From Mycobacterium sp. GA-1841 (GTDB taxonomy: Bacteria; Actinomycetota; Actinomycetes; Mycobacteriales; Mycobacteriaceae), in assembly GCF_001954135.1 (NCBI RefSeq), contig NZ_MBEQ01000027.1, positions 1-33,812 on the forward strand: a stretch of DNA of 33,812 nucleotides, read 5' to 3'. The translations under genes and the position numbers were made by a program. Under the pieces are notes generated by a model. It made no database searches. It was not told where the DNA came from and was given only the letters and a program-made list of their open reading frames with translations. Below, in pieces: positions 7,932-15,918 of the stretch (its first letter is position 1; each line of letters starts with the position of its first letter).

Positions 7932-8591
7932 TCAGCCCCGTAACGCCGAAACCGATTTCACCAGCAGGTCGGACGTGAACGCGGAGTCGAGCGCCGGGGT
8001 CGGCGAACCCGGATCGGTGATGACGGTGACGAACACGTGATAGCCGGCCAGATCGGCGGTGAACGTATCGGCATGCGACCGGGTCTCGGTGCCCCCTTCG
8101 ACCACGGTGGTGACGGCCGTGGACATGCCCGCCGTCGTCGCCTCCTCGATCGCCGGGGCCGCCGTGGCGGTGACGGTTCCCACCGAATGCCCGCCCGACA
8201 CACTCCATCGGTCACACGGTGCCGAGCCCGGCTCGCCCGGGACGTCGCTGCGCTTCGACACCGCGGCGTACACGATGCCGCCGGGGCCCGACGCCGACCA
8301 TCCACGGGCGGCTTCGGTGACCGGAGCCGCCGGTGCCGCGCACTCGGCCGGATCGGCAGTCCAGTGCGGACCAAAACCCCACAGCGAGACGGGGTTCGCA
8401 CGTGGATCGAGAGCCACCACTTCATATCCGGGCGGCAGGTCGTATCGCACCCGGTCGATGCGGGCCGGGTTCAGGGCGCCGGCGTCGCCGCGTGACGCCG
8501 GCGACGATGTCGACGTCGGGCCGGGCGTCGGTGACGACCCGCAGGCCACCGCGCCCAGCAAAAGAGCCGCCCCGACGATGAAAAGCCGCAC
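7932..8591 (-). CDS. Putative secreted lipoprotein, paralogue of the neighbouring gene
   Basis: 219 aa from GTG at 8591. The start is chosen because it puts a short basic and hydrophobic signal (VRLFIVGAALLLGAVAC) directly at the N-terminus with the lipid-modified Cys at 17; the frame extends to 8657 but those residues do not fit a signal peptide. A Ser/Thr/Pro-rich tether follows, a likely site for the O-mannosylation performed by Pmt. The globular part (PARIDRVRYDLPPGYEVVAL ... DPAECAAPA ... SAPCDRWSVSGG ... AGYHVFVTVITDPGS ... LLVKSVSALRG) has the same layout as the downstream lipoprotein at 7211-7885: two internal Cys and a late beta-strand motif. It is therefore taken as a duplicated copy. 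The function is unknown. Confidence 0.75.
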   Translation of the reverse strand: MRLFIVGAALLLGAVACGSSPTPGPTSTSSPASRGDAGALNPARIDRVRYDLPPGYEVVALDPRANPVSLWGFGPHWTADPAECAAPAAPVTEAARGWSASGPGGIVYAAVSKRSDVPGEPGSAPCDRWSVSGGHSVGTVTATAAPAIEEATTAGMSTAVTTVVEGGTETRSHADTFTADLAGYHVFVTVITDPGSPTPALDSAFTSDLLVKSVSALRG

Positions 8592-8790
8592 GGCGCCTTG
8601 ATACCACAGCTCACGAGCGCCGGGGCAGCTGAAACACCTGGAACCATCCGGGATCACCTGGGACCACCGAACACTTGCCTGCGCAACAGCACACCGCCGG
8701 GAACTGTGCCTTTACCCAGCCGCGGCACAGGGGAACGTTTATCGTGCCTTCAGTAACGCCGCACCGTGGCGTCCGATCGACGGGAGACCG

Positions 8791-9510
8791 ATGACCACGT
8801 CATTGAGGGCAGGCGGAATCCCCATCGCCGCCGTCGCGTTGGGGGTCATGCTGGCCGGCTGCGGCGCGAAGACCGTCGAGGGCAACCCGACCGGAGCCGG
8901 TGCCGGCAGCGAGACCAGCGTCGAGCCGACCACGACCGAGACCAAGACAGAGACAGAGACCAAGACAGGGGGCACCCCGACCACGGGGCATCAGTACACG
9001 ATCGTCGACTACATCCGCGACAACGGCATCGTCGAAACCCCGGTGCACCGAGGCGATCCCGGCACACCCACACTGGAGCTGCCGGTCCCCGAGGGTTGGG
9101 CGGACGCCAGCTCGTCGGCTCCTGATTGGGCGTGGGGCGCAATCGTATCCACCGATCCGGCGTGGGAGACCGATCCGCCGTCGATCATCACGTTGATGTC
9201 GAAGCTGACCGGTGACATGGACCCGGCCAAGATCCTCGAGTACGCGCCGAACGAGATCCGGAACCTGCCCGGATATGAGAACCAGGGCGACGGGTCAGCC
9301 GGCGAACTCAGCGGATACGACGCGTACCAGATCGGCGGCACGTACGTGAAAGACGGCGCCACCCGGCTGATCGCACAGAAGACCGTGGTGATCCCCGGCT
9401 CCGACGGGTTGTTCGTGTTGCAGTTCAACGCCGATGGCACCGAGGAGCAGATGGGCGCGCTGATGGATGCCACCTCCGCGATCGACGACCACACGGTGAT
9501 CACCCCGTAG
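8791..9510 (+). CDS. LpqN/LpqT-family lipoprotein
   Basis: 239 aa. Lipoprotein signal with lipobox L-A-G-C (Cys24), then a low-complexity Thr/Glu/Lys tether (TETKTETETKTGG). A single domain follows, opening with YTIVDYIRDNGIVETPVHRGDPGTP and continuing LELPVPEGW, the signature of the mycobacterial LpqN/LpqT family (Probable lipoprotein LpqN). LpqT-type proteins have been linked to TLR2-dependent host signalling, and LpqN to cell-envelope interactions; neither can be tested here. A purine-rich CGGGAGA ribosome site precedes the ATG. The gene diverges from the two lipoproteins on its left and converges on pat, ending 15 bp before the pat stop. The upstream gap of about 200 bp must hold promoters for both directions, but I see no clear motif in it. 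Confidence 0.82.
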   Translation: MTTSLRAGGIPIAAVALGVMLAGCGAKTVEGNPTGAGAGSETSVEPTTTETKTETETKTGGTPTTGHQYTIVDYIRDNGIVETPVHRGDPGTPTLELPVPEGWADASSSAPDWAWGAIVSTDPAWETDPPSIITLMSKLTGDMDPAKILEYAPNEIRNLPGYENQGDGSAGELSGYDAYQIGGTYVKDGATRLIAQKTVVIPGSDGLFVLQFNADGTEEQMGALMDATSAIDDHTVITP

Positions 9511-9516
9511 CATCGC

Positions 9517-9540
9517 GCGGTGGCCTCACTGGCCCACCGC
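9517..9540. terminator. GC hairpin between the convergent lpqN-like and pat genes
   Basis: GCGGTGGCC (9517-9525) pairs with GGCCCACCGC (9531-9540) with one bulged base and a five-base loop. There is no T-tract, as is common for mycobacterial candidate terminators. It overlaps the last codons of pat, and its position between convergent genes suggests bidirectional termination. Confidence 0.35.
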
Positions 9541-10527
9541 CCGGATCACCTGCCGCGTCGCGTCTTCGATCTGAGCGGCCAACGCAGGATCCATCTTCAG
9601 CGCGTCGACCGGGGGCACCGCGACGTCGGTGACCACCACCCCCAGATCCTCGCGCTGCCACACCGCCCCGAGCCGGTTCAGGATTCGCCGCATGGCGTAG
9701 TTGTCGCTCAGCACCCGGGCGGTAAACCGTTGTATTCCAAGGTAATCCGCAGACACCACCAGCGCGTCCATCAGGAAGGTGCCGATTCCGCGACCCTGGT
9801 AATCGTCACCGACGGTGAACGCCACCTCGGCCGTCGTCGCCTCGTGTCCTTCCCGCACCACGCGGGCATCGGCGACCACGGGCCCCAGGGCGCCCTCGGT
9901 CATCACCCAGACGAAGTGATCGGCGTAATCGACCTCGAACAGGTACTCCAGCAGCGCCTTGGTCGGCTTGCGCACCGACTGGAAGCGCCGGTACAGGGTC
10001 TCGCTGGAGAACTCGACCGGCCCGTTCATCGTCCGCTCCACGTCGCCGGGCAGCACGGGCCGTAGATAGAACCAGTCACCGCCACGCACCTGCACCGGAA
10101 TGGGCGTGATGAACGCGGCCAACCGCTGGCGTGCGATGCGCACCATCCGGTCGAACATCCCGGGCAGGTGCAGGATGGTTTCGAAGGCGTCGCGATCGCC
10201 TACCCACCCCGTCACCGGTTCGACCGCCGTCACGGTGGCCGTCCGCGAGGCATCCCGCAGCAGGGCGATCTCACCGACGATCAGGCCGGGTTCCAGATCG
10301 ACGACGACCGCTTGGCCGTCGGGCCCGTCATGGACGACCTGCGCGCGCCCGGAGGCGATCAACATGAAGGTCAGGGCCGGATCGCCCTGACGGATCAGCA
10401 CCTGGCCCGCCGCAGCCGACATCGGCCGCAGCAGCGCGGCCAGCGGCGCCAGCACGGAGGGCCGGCATCCGGCGAAGAATTCCAGCGCCGCCAGATCGTC
10501 GGCACTGATCTCGGTCAGATCGGCCAC
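9526..10527 (-). CDS. pat: cAMP-gated protein lysine acetyltransferase (Pat)
   Basis: 333 aa, the same length as Rv0998. The N-terminal cyclic-nucleotide-binding domain (about residues 15-140) contains the phosphate-binding cassette GEIALLRDASRTATVTA. The C-terminal GNAT domain (about 150-310) has the acetyl-CoA loop YQGRGIGTFLMDAL and RVLSDNYAMRRILNRLGA. cAMP binding relieves autoinhibition, and the enzyme then acetylates lysines in targets such as acyl-CoA synthetases and universal stress proteins; two Usp-type genes occur later in this window. The start lies 33 bp after the modA stop on the same strand, so readthrough from the molybdate genes is possible, although pat is normally found without them. 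This fusion is characteristic of mycobacteria. Confidence 0.94.
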   Translation of the reverse strand: MADLTEISADDLAALEFFAGCRPSVLAPLAALLRPMSAAAGQVLIRQGDPALTFMLIASGRAQVVHDGPDGQAVVVDLEPGLIVGEIALLRDASRTATVTAVEPVTGWVGDRDAFETILHLPGMFDRMVRIARQRLAAFITPIPVQVRGGDWFYLRPVLPGDVERTMNGPVEFSSETLYRRFQSVRKPTKALLEYLFEVDYADHFVWVMTEGALGPVVADARVVREGHEATTAEVAFTVGDDYQGRGIGTFLMDALVVSADYLGIQRFTARVLSDNYAMRRILNRLGAVWQREDLGVVVTDVAVPPVDALKMDPALAAQIEDATRQVIRAVGQ

Positions 10528-10560
10528 GTCTCCCAGGCTACGGCGCAGCCGCAGGCTCGG

Positions 10561-11331
10561 TCAGGGCTTGGCGAAGCCGGCCTGGCCGAGCACCTTCTGA
10601 CCGGCCTCGCCCGTCACCGCCTCGACGAAGCGCCGCGCCTGCTCGGACTGCTCGGACTGCTTGAGCACCGCGATGGGATAGGTGTTGACGGCCTGGGCCG
10701 CCTCGGGGAACGCCACGGCGGTGACCTTGTCCCCCGCGTCGGCGGCGTCGGTGACGTAGACCAGGCCGGCGTCGGCCTGCCCGCTGGTCACCTTGCCCAG
10801 CACGTCGGTGACCGAGTTTTCCTCGCTGACCGGCGACAGCATGACCCCGGTGGCCTTCTCGGCCTTGTCGGTCGCGCCGCCGCAGGGTACCGGCGGGGCG
10901 CACACCACCACGTTCAGGCCCGGGCGGCCGAGGTCGGCAAAAGTCTTGATGCCCTTGGGGTTTCCCGGCGCCACCACGATGGTCAGGGTGTTGGTGGCGA
11001 AGTTGACCGGTGCGCCCTCGAGCAGGCCCGCGGCCGCCGCCTTGTCCATGTTCCGGGTGTCGGCGGAGGCAAACACGTCGGCGTCGGCGCCCTGGGTCAG
11101 CTGGGTGACGAGGTCCGAGGATCCGGCGAACGAGAACTGGACCGAGGTGCCGGGGTTGTCGGTCTCGAACTGTTGGGCGATTTCGGTGAAGGCAGATTTC
11201 AGCGACGCCGCCGCGAACACCGTGATACCGCCCTCTGAGGACGACCCATCCTCGGTCGAGCCGCAGCCACCGATCAGGGCGGTGGCGCTCACCGCGCTGA
11301 ACGCGATTGCAAGCATCCGGGTCCGGTTCAC
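10561..11331 (-). CDS. modA: Molybdate ABC transporter substrate-binding lipoprotein
   Basis: 256 aa. Binds molybdate (or tungstate) outside the membrane. A short signal from GTG 11331 ends at the lipobox I-G-G-C (Cys23). The mature protein starts with ITVFAAASLKSAFTEIA, contains FAGSSDLVTQLTQGADADVFASAD and a late SGQADAGLVYVTDA, and ends in AVTGEAGQKVLGQAGF, all classical ModA motifs. The GTG overlaps the stop of the upstream TOBE-domain gene (GTGA), so the two are translationally coupled. The permease (modB) and ATPase (modC) genes expected beside modA are absent: the next gene downstream is pat. ModA must therefore work with a ModBC encoded elsewhere, or it has lost its partner. Confidence 0.92.
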   Translation of the reverse strand: MNRTRMLAIAFSAVSATALIGGCGSTEDGSSSEGGITVFAAASLKSAFTEIAQQFETDNPGTSVQFSFAGSSDLVTQLTQGADADVFASADTRNMDKAAAAGLLEGAPVNFATNTLTIVVAPGNPKGIKTFADLGRPGLNVVVCAPPVPCGGATDKAEKATGVMLSPVSEENSVTDVLGKVTSGQADAGLVYVTDAADAGDKVTAVAFPEAAQAVNTYPIAVLKQSEQSEQARRFVEAVTGEAGQKVLGQAGFAKP

Positions 11332-11735
11332 GATTGTCCTTTCGGGGTTTCCACGATCACGGTCGTGGCCTTGACCACCGCGACGGCAACGCTGCCGGGT
11401 TCGAGGCCGAGTTCGCGCACCGCCTGACTGCTCATCAGGGACACCACCGTGAACGGGCCACATTGCATTTCGACCTGGGCCATCACCGTGTCGGCGAGGA
11501 CGTTGGTGACCAGGCCGACGAAGCGGTTGCGCGCCGAGCTGCCGATGCCCAGCGGATCCTTGGGCGCCGCAGCGGCGTTGGCGCGGGCGAAGGCGGCCAG
11601 CGCGGCGCCCTCGATCACCTTGCGCCCGGAGCCGTCGAGGTGGGCCGGCAGCGACCCGTCGTCGATCCAGCGCCGCACGGTGTCGTCACTGACGCCCAGC
11701 AGTTCGGCCGCCTCGCGGACCCGGATGTCTGGCAC
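11328..11735 (-). CDS. TOBE-domain molybdopterin-binding protein with MerR-like HTH
   Basis: 135 aa. The N-terminal excisionase/MerR-type helix-turn-helix (IRVREAAELLGVSDDTVRRWIDDG) is followed by a basic linker and a single TOBE domain (SSARNRFVGLVTNVLADTVMAQVEMQCGPFTVVSLMSSQAVRELGL ... VAVAVVKATTVIVE), the oxyanion-binding fold of molbindins. Together these suggest a small molybdate-sensing regulator for the cotranscribed modA, comparable in role to ModE. The GTG at 11735 is preferred because the conserved HTH begins immediately after it; a TTG at 11756 would add seven residues. The stop codon overlaps the modA start. Confidence 0.82.
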   Translation of the reverse strand: MPDIRVREAAELLGVSDDTVRRWIDDGSLPAHLDGSGRKVIEGAALAAFARANAAAAPKDPLGIGSSARNRFVGLVTNVLADTVMAQVEMQCGPFTVVSLMSSQAVRELGLEPGSVAVAVVKATTVIVETPKGQS

Positions 11736-11879
11736 GGCGACAGCGTATCGACCCAATACCTCGGCCTACAACCGCAAACACAGAAAATTCGGCACTTTTG
11801 GACCGCATCTACGGTCTTGACCGCCCGGCTTCCCGACTGCTAAGCAGGTGCTCAGCATTCTCACGACGAAGGGAACCAT

Positions 11880-13337
11880 ATGGCACTGCAGACCGTTTTG
11901 GAAGAGCTCCGCAACCGGCCCGGTACCGGCGAGACCATCCCGGTCATCGACCCCGCGACCGAGGAGCAGATCACCGAGTTCCGCGACTGCGGGACCGACG
12001 CGGTCGACGAGGCCGTGGCCGCCGCGAAGGCCGCCTACCAATCCGGGGTGTGGACCGACATCCCGGCCCGCCAGCGCGCCAAAGTGCTGTGGAAGCTGGG
12101 CGATCTGATCGACGAGCACGCCGAGGCATTCGCCGAACTGGAGTCGTTGGACGCCGGGATGCCCCCGATGCAAGCCGAGATGATCGTCTCGACCTGCGCG
12201 GAGTTCTTCCGCTACTACGCGGGCTGGTGCACCAAGATCAACGGCAGCAGCTACCAGGTGCAGATGGAGGGCGGCGTCAACAGCAACTACTCCGACCTGC
12301 ACGCCTACACCACCAAAGAGCCGTACGGCGTGGTCGGCCTGATCTACCCGTGGAACGGCCCACTGTTCAACGCCTGCGCCAAGATCGCCCCGGCCCTGGC
12401 CGCCGGCTGCTCCAGCGTCGTCAAGCCCGCCGAAGAGACCCCGCTGTCGGCGGTGCTGCTGGAGCGGCTGATCGGTGAGGCCGGCGTGCCCGACGGCGTG
12501 GCAAACTTCGTCATCGGCTACGGCGCCACCGCAGGCGCCGCGATCACCGCGCACCCGGACGTGGAGAAGGTGGCCTTCACCGGCTCGACCGAGGTCGGCA
12601 AGCAGATCATGCGGGATTCGGCGGACAACCTGAAGAAGGTGACCCTGGAGCTGGGCGGCAAGTCGCCGGTGCTGATCTACGACGATGCCGACCTCGACAT
12701 GGCGATCATGATGGCCTCGATGGGCATCTTCGTGCATTCCGGTCAGGGCTGTGTATGCGGGTCACGAATCTTTGTGCAGCGCAGCGTTTATGAACGCGTG
12801 GTGGCCGGCATCGCGATGATCGGCGACAATTTGGTGCTGGGCGGCCCCAAGGACGAGGGCGCGATGATCAGCCCGCTGGTCAGCCAGAAGCAGCTCGACC
12901 GCGTGCTGGGCTACATCGACCAGGGCAAGCGCGACGGTGCCGAAATCGTTTCCGGCGGTTACCGATTGGACCGCAAGGGCTACTTCGTCAAGCCCACCGT
13001 GGTCACCAACGTCGACCCGGCCACCAGCCGCCTGTACAAGGAGGAGATCTTCGGCCCGGTCGTCACGATCCTGCCGTTCGACGACGACGATGAGGCCATC
13101 GCGATGGCCAACGACACCAGTTACGGTCTGGCCGCCACCGTCTGGACCACCAACCTGGCCCGCGCGCACCGCCTCGGCAAGCGTCTGCAGGCCGGCATGG
13201 TGGGGCTGAACTGCCAGTTGACCTTCGACCACAACGTGCCGTTCGGCGGCTACAAGCAGTCGGGCATCGGTAAGGAGTTCGGTTACGAGGGCATTGACGG
13301 CTATCTCAAGACCAAATCGATCTGGGCACAGCTGTAG
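11880..13337 (+). CDS. NAD(P)-dependent aldehyde dehydrogenase
   Basis: 485 aa, the usual length for the superfamily. It oxidises an aldehyde to the acid. Catalytic elements: PWN (Asn159, oxyanion hole), Lys182 in VVKPAEETP, FTGSTEVG for cofactor binding, Glu257 in LELGGKSP, the nucleophile Cys291 in GQGCVCGSR, and the late EEIFGPV and PFGGYKQSGIGKE. A GAAGGGA ribosome site precedes the ATG. Aldehyde specificity cannot be read from sequence; steroid- and alcohol-degrading mycobacteria carry many such paralogues. The divergent neighbour is the TOBE regulator, with about 145 bp between starts in which I see no clear operator. The gene converges on the type VII-associated pair to its right. Confidence 0.93.
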   Translation: MALQTVLEELRNRPGTGETIPVIDPATEEQITEFRDCGTDAVDEAVAAAKAAYQSGVWTDIPARQRAKVLWKLGDLIDEHAEAFAELESLDAGMPPMQAEMIVSTCAEFFRYYAGWCTKINGSSYQVQMEGGVNSNYSDLHAYTTKEPYGVVGLIYPWNGPLFNACAKIAPALAAGCSSVVKPAEETPLSAVLLERLIGEAGVPDGVANFVIGYGATAGAAITAHPDVEKVAFTGSTEVGKQIMRDSADNLKKVTLELGGKSPVLIYDDADLDMAIMMASMGIFVHSGQGCVCGSRIFVQRSVYERVVAGIAMIGDNLVLGGPKDEGAMISPLVSQKQLDRVLGYIDQGKRDGAEIVSGGYRLDRKGYFVKPTVVTNVDPATSRLYKEEIFGPVVTILPFDDDDEAIAMANDTSYGLAATVWTTNLARAHRLGKRLQAGMVGLNCQLTFDHNVPFGGYKQSGIGKEFGYEGIDGYLKTKSIWAQL

Positions 13338-13365
13338 GACGCTGCCGGATCACACCGGCCGCACC

Positions 13366-13920
13366 TCAGACCCGAAACGCGACGTCGGCGAGCTCGAGGG
13401 CCTTGCCCTCGAGCCGCTGACCCAGATAGATGTCGGCCTGCATGAGCCGCTCGGAGTACCACCGGATGTCCTCGGCGTGTTCCCGCGCGGCCGTGTATCG
13501 GGTGGCCATGGTGGTGACGTCGATGCGCCGGGTGTCGCGCACCCTCAGGTCGTCGGCCACATGAAACCCGTCCGCCTCGGCCGCGGCGATCGCGTCGAGC
13601 ACCTGCGCCACGGCCAATCGGATATCCCGGCTGCCGTCCTCGGCGATGTCGGCGGCTTCGCGTTGAATGTCGCCCTGCTTGCGCACCACGGCGGCATCGG
13701 TGGCGACCCGCTCGCCCGCGGCCTCGCTGGCCGGGCCGGTCCATTCCGAGCCCCCGGGCGCGCAGATGTTCTGCCGATGCCATTCGAACAGTTCCTCGGA
13801 CTCGGCGGCAGATTGCCGCCAACGAGAGGCTGCCTCCGCGAGATAGGTTGTGTCCCAACCCTCCAGCTGGGAACGGGTCAACACGTCACACATCGGTTCG
13901 GCGGCAGCAAGGTAGCTCAC
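13366..13920 (-). CDS. WXG-containing type VII secretion-associated protein (toxin/hydrolase N-terminal-domain-like), unrecognised function
   Basis: 184 aa, predicted almost all alpha-helical. The order of features (TYLAEAASRWRQSAAESEELFEWHRQNI, PGGSEWTGPASEAAGERV, then AVAQVLDAIAAAEADGFHVADDLRVRDTR) matches the helical N-terminal domain that precedes hydrolase or toxin domains in many large mycobacterial secreted proteins. A WTG turn sits where WXG proteins have theirs. Here the domain stands alone: translation stops 28 bp before the convergent aldehyde dehydrogenase end, leaving no room for a C-terminal domain. The GTG start overlaps the stop of the upstream EspC-like gene (GTGA), so the two are coupled and probably form a heterodimer. 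Two Cys occur. The role is inferred from architecture only. Confidence 0.65.
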   Translation of the reverse strand: MSYLAAAEPMCDVLTRSQLEGWDTTYLAEAASRWRQSAAESEELFEWHRQNICAPGGSEWTGPASEAAGERVATDAAVVRKQGDIQREAADIAEDGSRDIRLAVAQVLDAIAAAEADGFHVADDLRVRDTRRIDVTTMATRYTAAREHAEDIRWYSERLMQADIYLGQRLEGKALELADVAFRV

Positions 13921-14192
13921 ATCAACTCCGCCACGCCTCCGGCGGACTGTTCGTCGATCGCGTCGTATCGACCGGCGGCGGCAGACAAGTCCCCGGCCTG
14001 TGCGCTGACGCGTCCCGATTGCATGGCGCGCACGTTCATCACCGCGGAATCCATCGCCGCGACACCGCTGGAACTCGGGTATCCCCCGACGCCGGAATCC
14101 ACCGACGCCGCCCCCAATTCGACAGCAATCATTTCGCTGCTAGTGGCCCCCGCACGAAGCGCCCCCGGGTCCACTCTCAGATCGTTTGCCAT
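13917..14192 (-). CDS. EspC/DUF2580-like type VII secretion target protein
   Basis: 91 aa, small and helical. It opens with MANDLRVDPGALRAGATSSE, the beginning typical of the EspC (DUF2580) family, and ends with SAAAGRYDAIDEQSA. The YDAID element fits the YxxxD/E general secretion signal of mycobacterial type VII (ESX) substrates, after the second helix. The ATG at 14192 is chosen because the longer frame to 14246 adds a non-conserved tail. Its stop overlaps the start of the 184-aa partner gene. No ESX core gene (eccB-E, mycP, espG) is present, so secretion would depend on a system elsewhere in the genome. The upstream gap of about 150 bp to the SDR stop shows no clear motif. Confidence 0.75.
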   Translation of the reverse strand: MANDLRVDPGALRAGATSSEMIAVELGAASVDSGVGGYPSSSGVAAMDSAVMNVRAMQSGRVSAQAGDLSAAAGRYDAIDEQSAGGVAELM

Positions 14193-14339
14193 AGCAATCC
14201 CCCAACTGGCCAATCTGTACCCCGAGGCTAACCGATTTGGCTCCATTATTTCTGAAGTCGGCCGAGGGGCTGAGCAAGTATGCCATTGCGGACTGGCATC
14301 AACAACGACCGGGTATGTCTCCTGGCCGTCACCCGGTGG

Positions 14340-14951
14340 TCACCAACCGGCCATCGTCAAGCCCCCACTGACACTGAGTACTTGGCCAGTGACGAAGCTG
14401 GCATCGTCGGATGCGAAGAACAGCACCGCGGCTGCGACTTCTTCGGGTTTGACCACACGACGAAACGGGATCGCCCTGATCAGGCCGCCACGAACCTTGT
14501 CCGGCAGCGACGCGAACAGCGGGGTGTCGGTCGGTCCAGGGCAAACACAATTGACGTTGATGCTGTGGCGGGCCATCTCCCGCGCCGGCGACTTCGTGAA
14601 AGCGATGACGCCTCCCTTCGTCCCGGCGTACACCGTCTCACCGAGACTCCCCACCCGTCCGGCATCGCTGGCAATGTTGACGATCTTTGCCGTGCCGTTC
14701 CCGGCGAGGATCGATTTCAGGAACGCATGGGTGAGCCGAACGGGCCCGAGGAAGTTCACCGCGACCAACGCCTGCCAGAGCGCGTCGTCGTCGGACATGA
14801 ACGGCTCGACCCGATCGAAACCCGCGGCGTTGACGATCACGTGCGGCAGCCCGTGCGTGGCGACGACATCGTCACGAAGTGTGCTGGCCGCCCGACCGAT
14901 ACCCGACGCGGCACCCGTGACCACGGCGACTTTGTTGTCGAATCGCACCAT
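14340..14951 (-). pseudogene. Short-chain dehydrogenase/reductase with internal in-frame deletion
   Basis: 203 codons remain open, but the protein is about 45-50 residues shorter than the usual 250-aa SDR. The N-terminal glycine motif TGAASGIGRAA (residues 12-22) runs directly into STLRDDVVATHGLPHVIVNAAG. The normal second beta strand with the cofactor-specificity acid, the following helix, and the third strand with its DV motif are missing. The rest is intact: NAAG, the catalytic Ser in IVNIASDAG, YAGTK (Tyr/Lys pair), CPGPTDTP and SVSGGLTMAG. A KSPAREM has Pro where Leu is usual. Loss of half the Rossmann nucleotide site should abolish cofactor binding, so I call it a probable pseudogene; an assembly error is the alternative. 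A good GGAGG ribosome site precedes the ATG. Intact relatives resemble BadH-type 2-hydroxyacyl-CoA dehydrogenases. Confidence 0.7.
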
Positions 14952-15065
14952 CCGACCTCCCGGTCTGAGGTGATGTGGACGCTATCGCCACTATTGGCCG
15001 TCGAACCCAGAAATCAAACCACTCGGTGCGTGCAGTCGGATGCACCTCGACAGGAGGGACACCCC

Positions 15066-15869
15066 ATGGCTTTCTCTGACTACCGACAGCTGACGCTGAC
15101 CCGCCGCGACAACGGTGTCCTGCTGATCACGCTGAACCGGCCGGAGAAGTACAACGCCGCCGACGAGGGCATGCACACCGAGCTGGCCACTATCTGGAAG
15201 GACGTGGCCGCCGATCCGCAGACCCGGGTCGCGGTGATCACCGGTGCCGGCAAGGCCTTCAGCGCCGGCGGCGACCTGGCAATGGTCGAGCGGATGGCCG
15301 GCGACTACGACCGGGTGTCACACATGCTCGACGAGATGAGCGACCTGGTCTACAACATGATCAACTGCGACAAGCCGATCGTGTCCGCGATCAACGGCGT
15401 CGCCGTCGGGGCCGGCGCGGTGGCCGCCCTGCTCGCCGACGTCGCGATCATCGCCGAGGACGCCCGCATCGGCGACGGGCACGTCAAGCTCGGCGTCGCC
15501 GCCGGCGATCACGCCGCGATCATCTGGCCGCTGCTGGCCGGAACCGCCAAGGCCAAGTACTACCTGATGACCGGCGAGATGATCGACGGCATCGAGGCCG
15601 AGCGGATCGGCATGGTGGCCAAGGCCCTTCCGCGCGAGGAGGTCGTGGACGAGGCCCTGCGGATCGCCGACAACCTGGCCACCGGGGCGCAGCAGGCGAT
15701 CCGGCTGACCAAGCGTGCGCTCAACAACTGGCTGCGCAATGCGGGTCCGATCTTCGACCAGTCCGCGGCCTACGAGATGTTGACCTTCCTGGGCCCGGAC
15801 GTGGTGGAGGGCTACACCGCCCTGCGGGAGAAGCGTCCGCCGCGTTTCCCGTCGGCACAGGGCAGCTGA
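15066..15869 (+). CDS. Crotonase-superfamily protein (enoyl-CoA hydratase/isomerase-like)
   Basis: 267 aa. The crotonase fold is clear: LITLNRPEKYNA, the first oxyanion-hole segment AFSAGGDLAMVERM, and the second INGVAVGAGAVAALLADVAII, with the C-terminal helical trimerisation region. The two glutamates of classical enoyl-CoA hydratase (Glu144 and Glu164 of the rat enzyme, 20 residues apart) align with Val119 and His139, also exactly 20 apart. Instead there is Asp148 in VAAGDHAA, a motif of a crotonase subgroup common in actinobacteria. The chemistry is therefore probably not simple hydration. AGGAGGG lies just upstream of the ATG. It is divergent from the deleted SDR with 114 bp between them, suggesting the two once served one acyl-CoA pathway. 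Confidence 0.85.
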   Translation: MAFSDYRQLTLTRRDNGVLLITLNRPEKYNAADEGMHTELATIWKDVAADPQTRVAVITGAGKAFSAGGDLAMVERMAGDYDRVSHMLDEMSDLVYNMINCDKPIVSAINGVAVGAGAVAALLADVAIIAEDARIGDGHVKLGVAAGDHAAIIWPLLAGTAKAKYYLMTGEMIDGIEAERIGMVAKALPREEVVDEALRIADNLATGAQQAIRLTKRALNNWLRNAGPIFDQSAAYEMLTFLGPDVVEGYTALREKRPPRFPSAQGS

Positions 15870-15918
15870 CATCGAGATCGGGCTCGTCGAACACCGCCGA
15901 CGAAACACGAATCGGCTT

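Noticed and set aside
14280..15065. Open frame extending the crotonase gene upstream by 262 codons
   Set aside because: It is antisense to the SDR, and the ATG at 15066 has a strong AGGAGGG ribosome site and begins the conserved domain.
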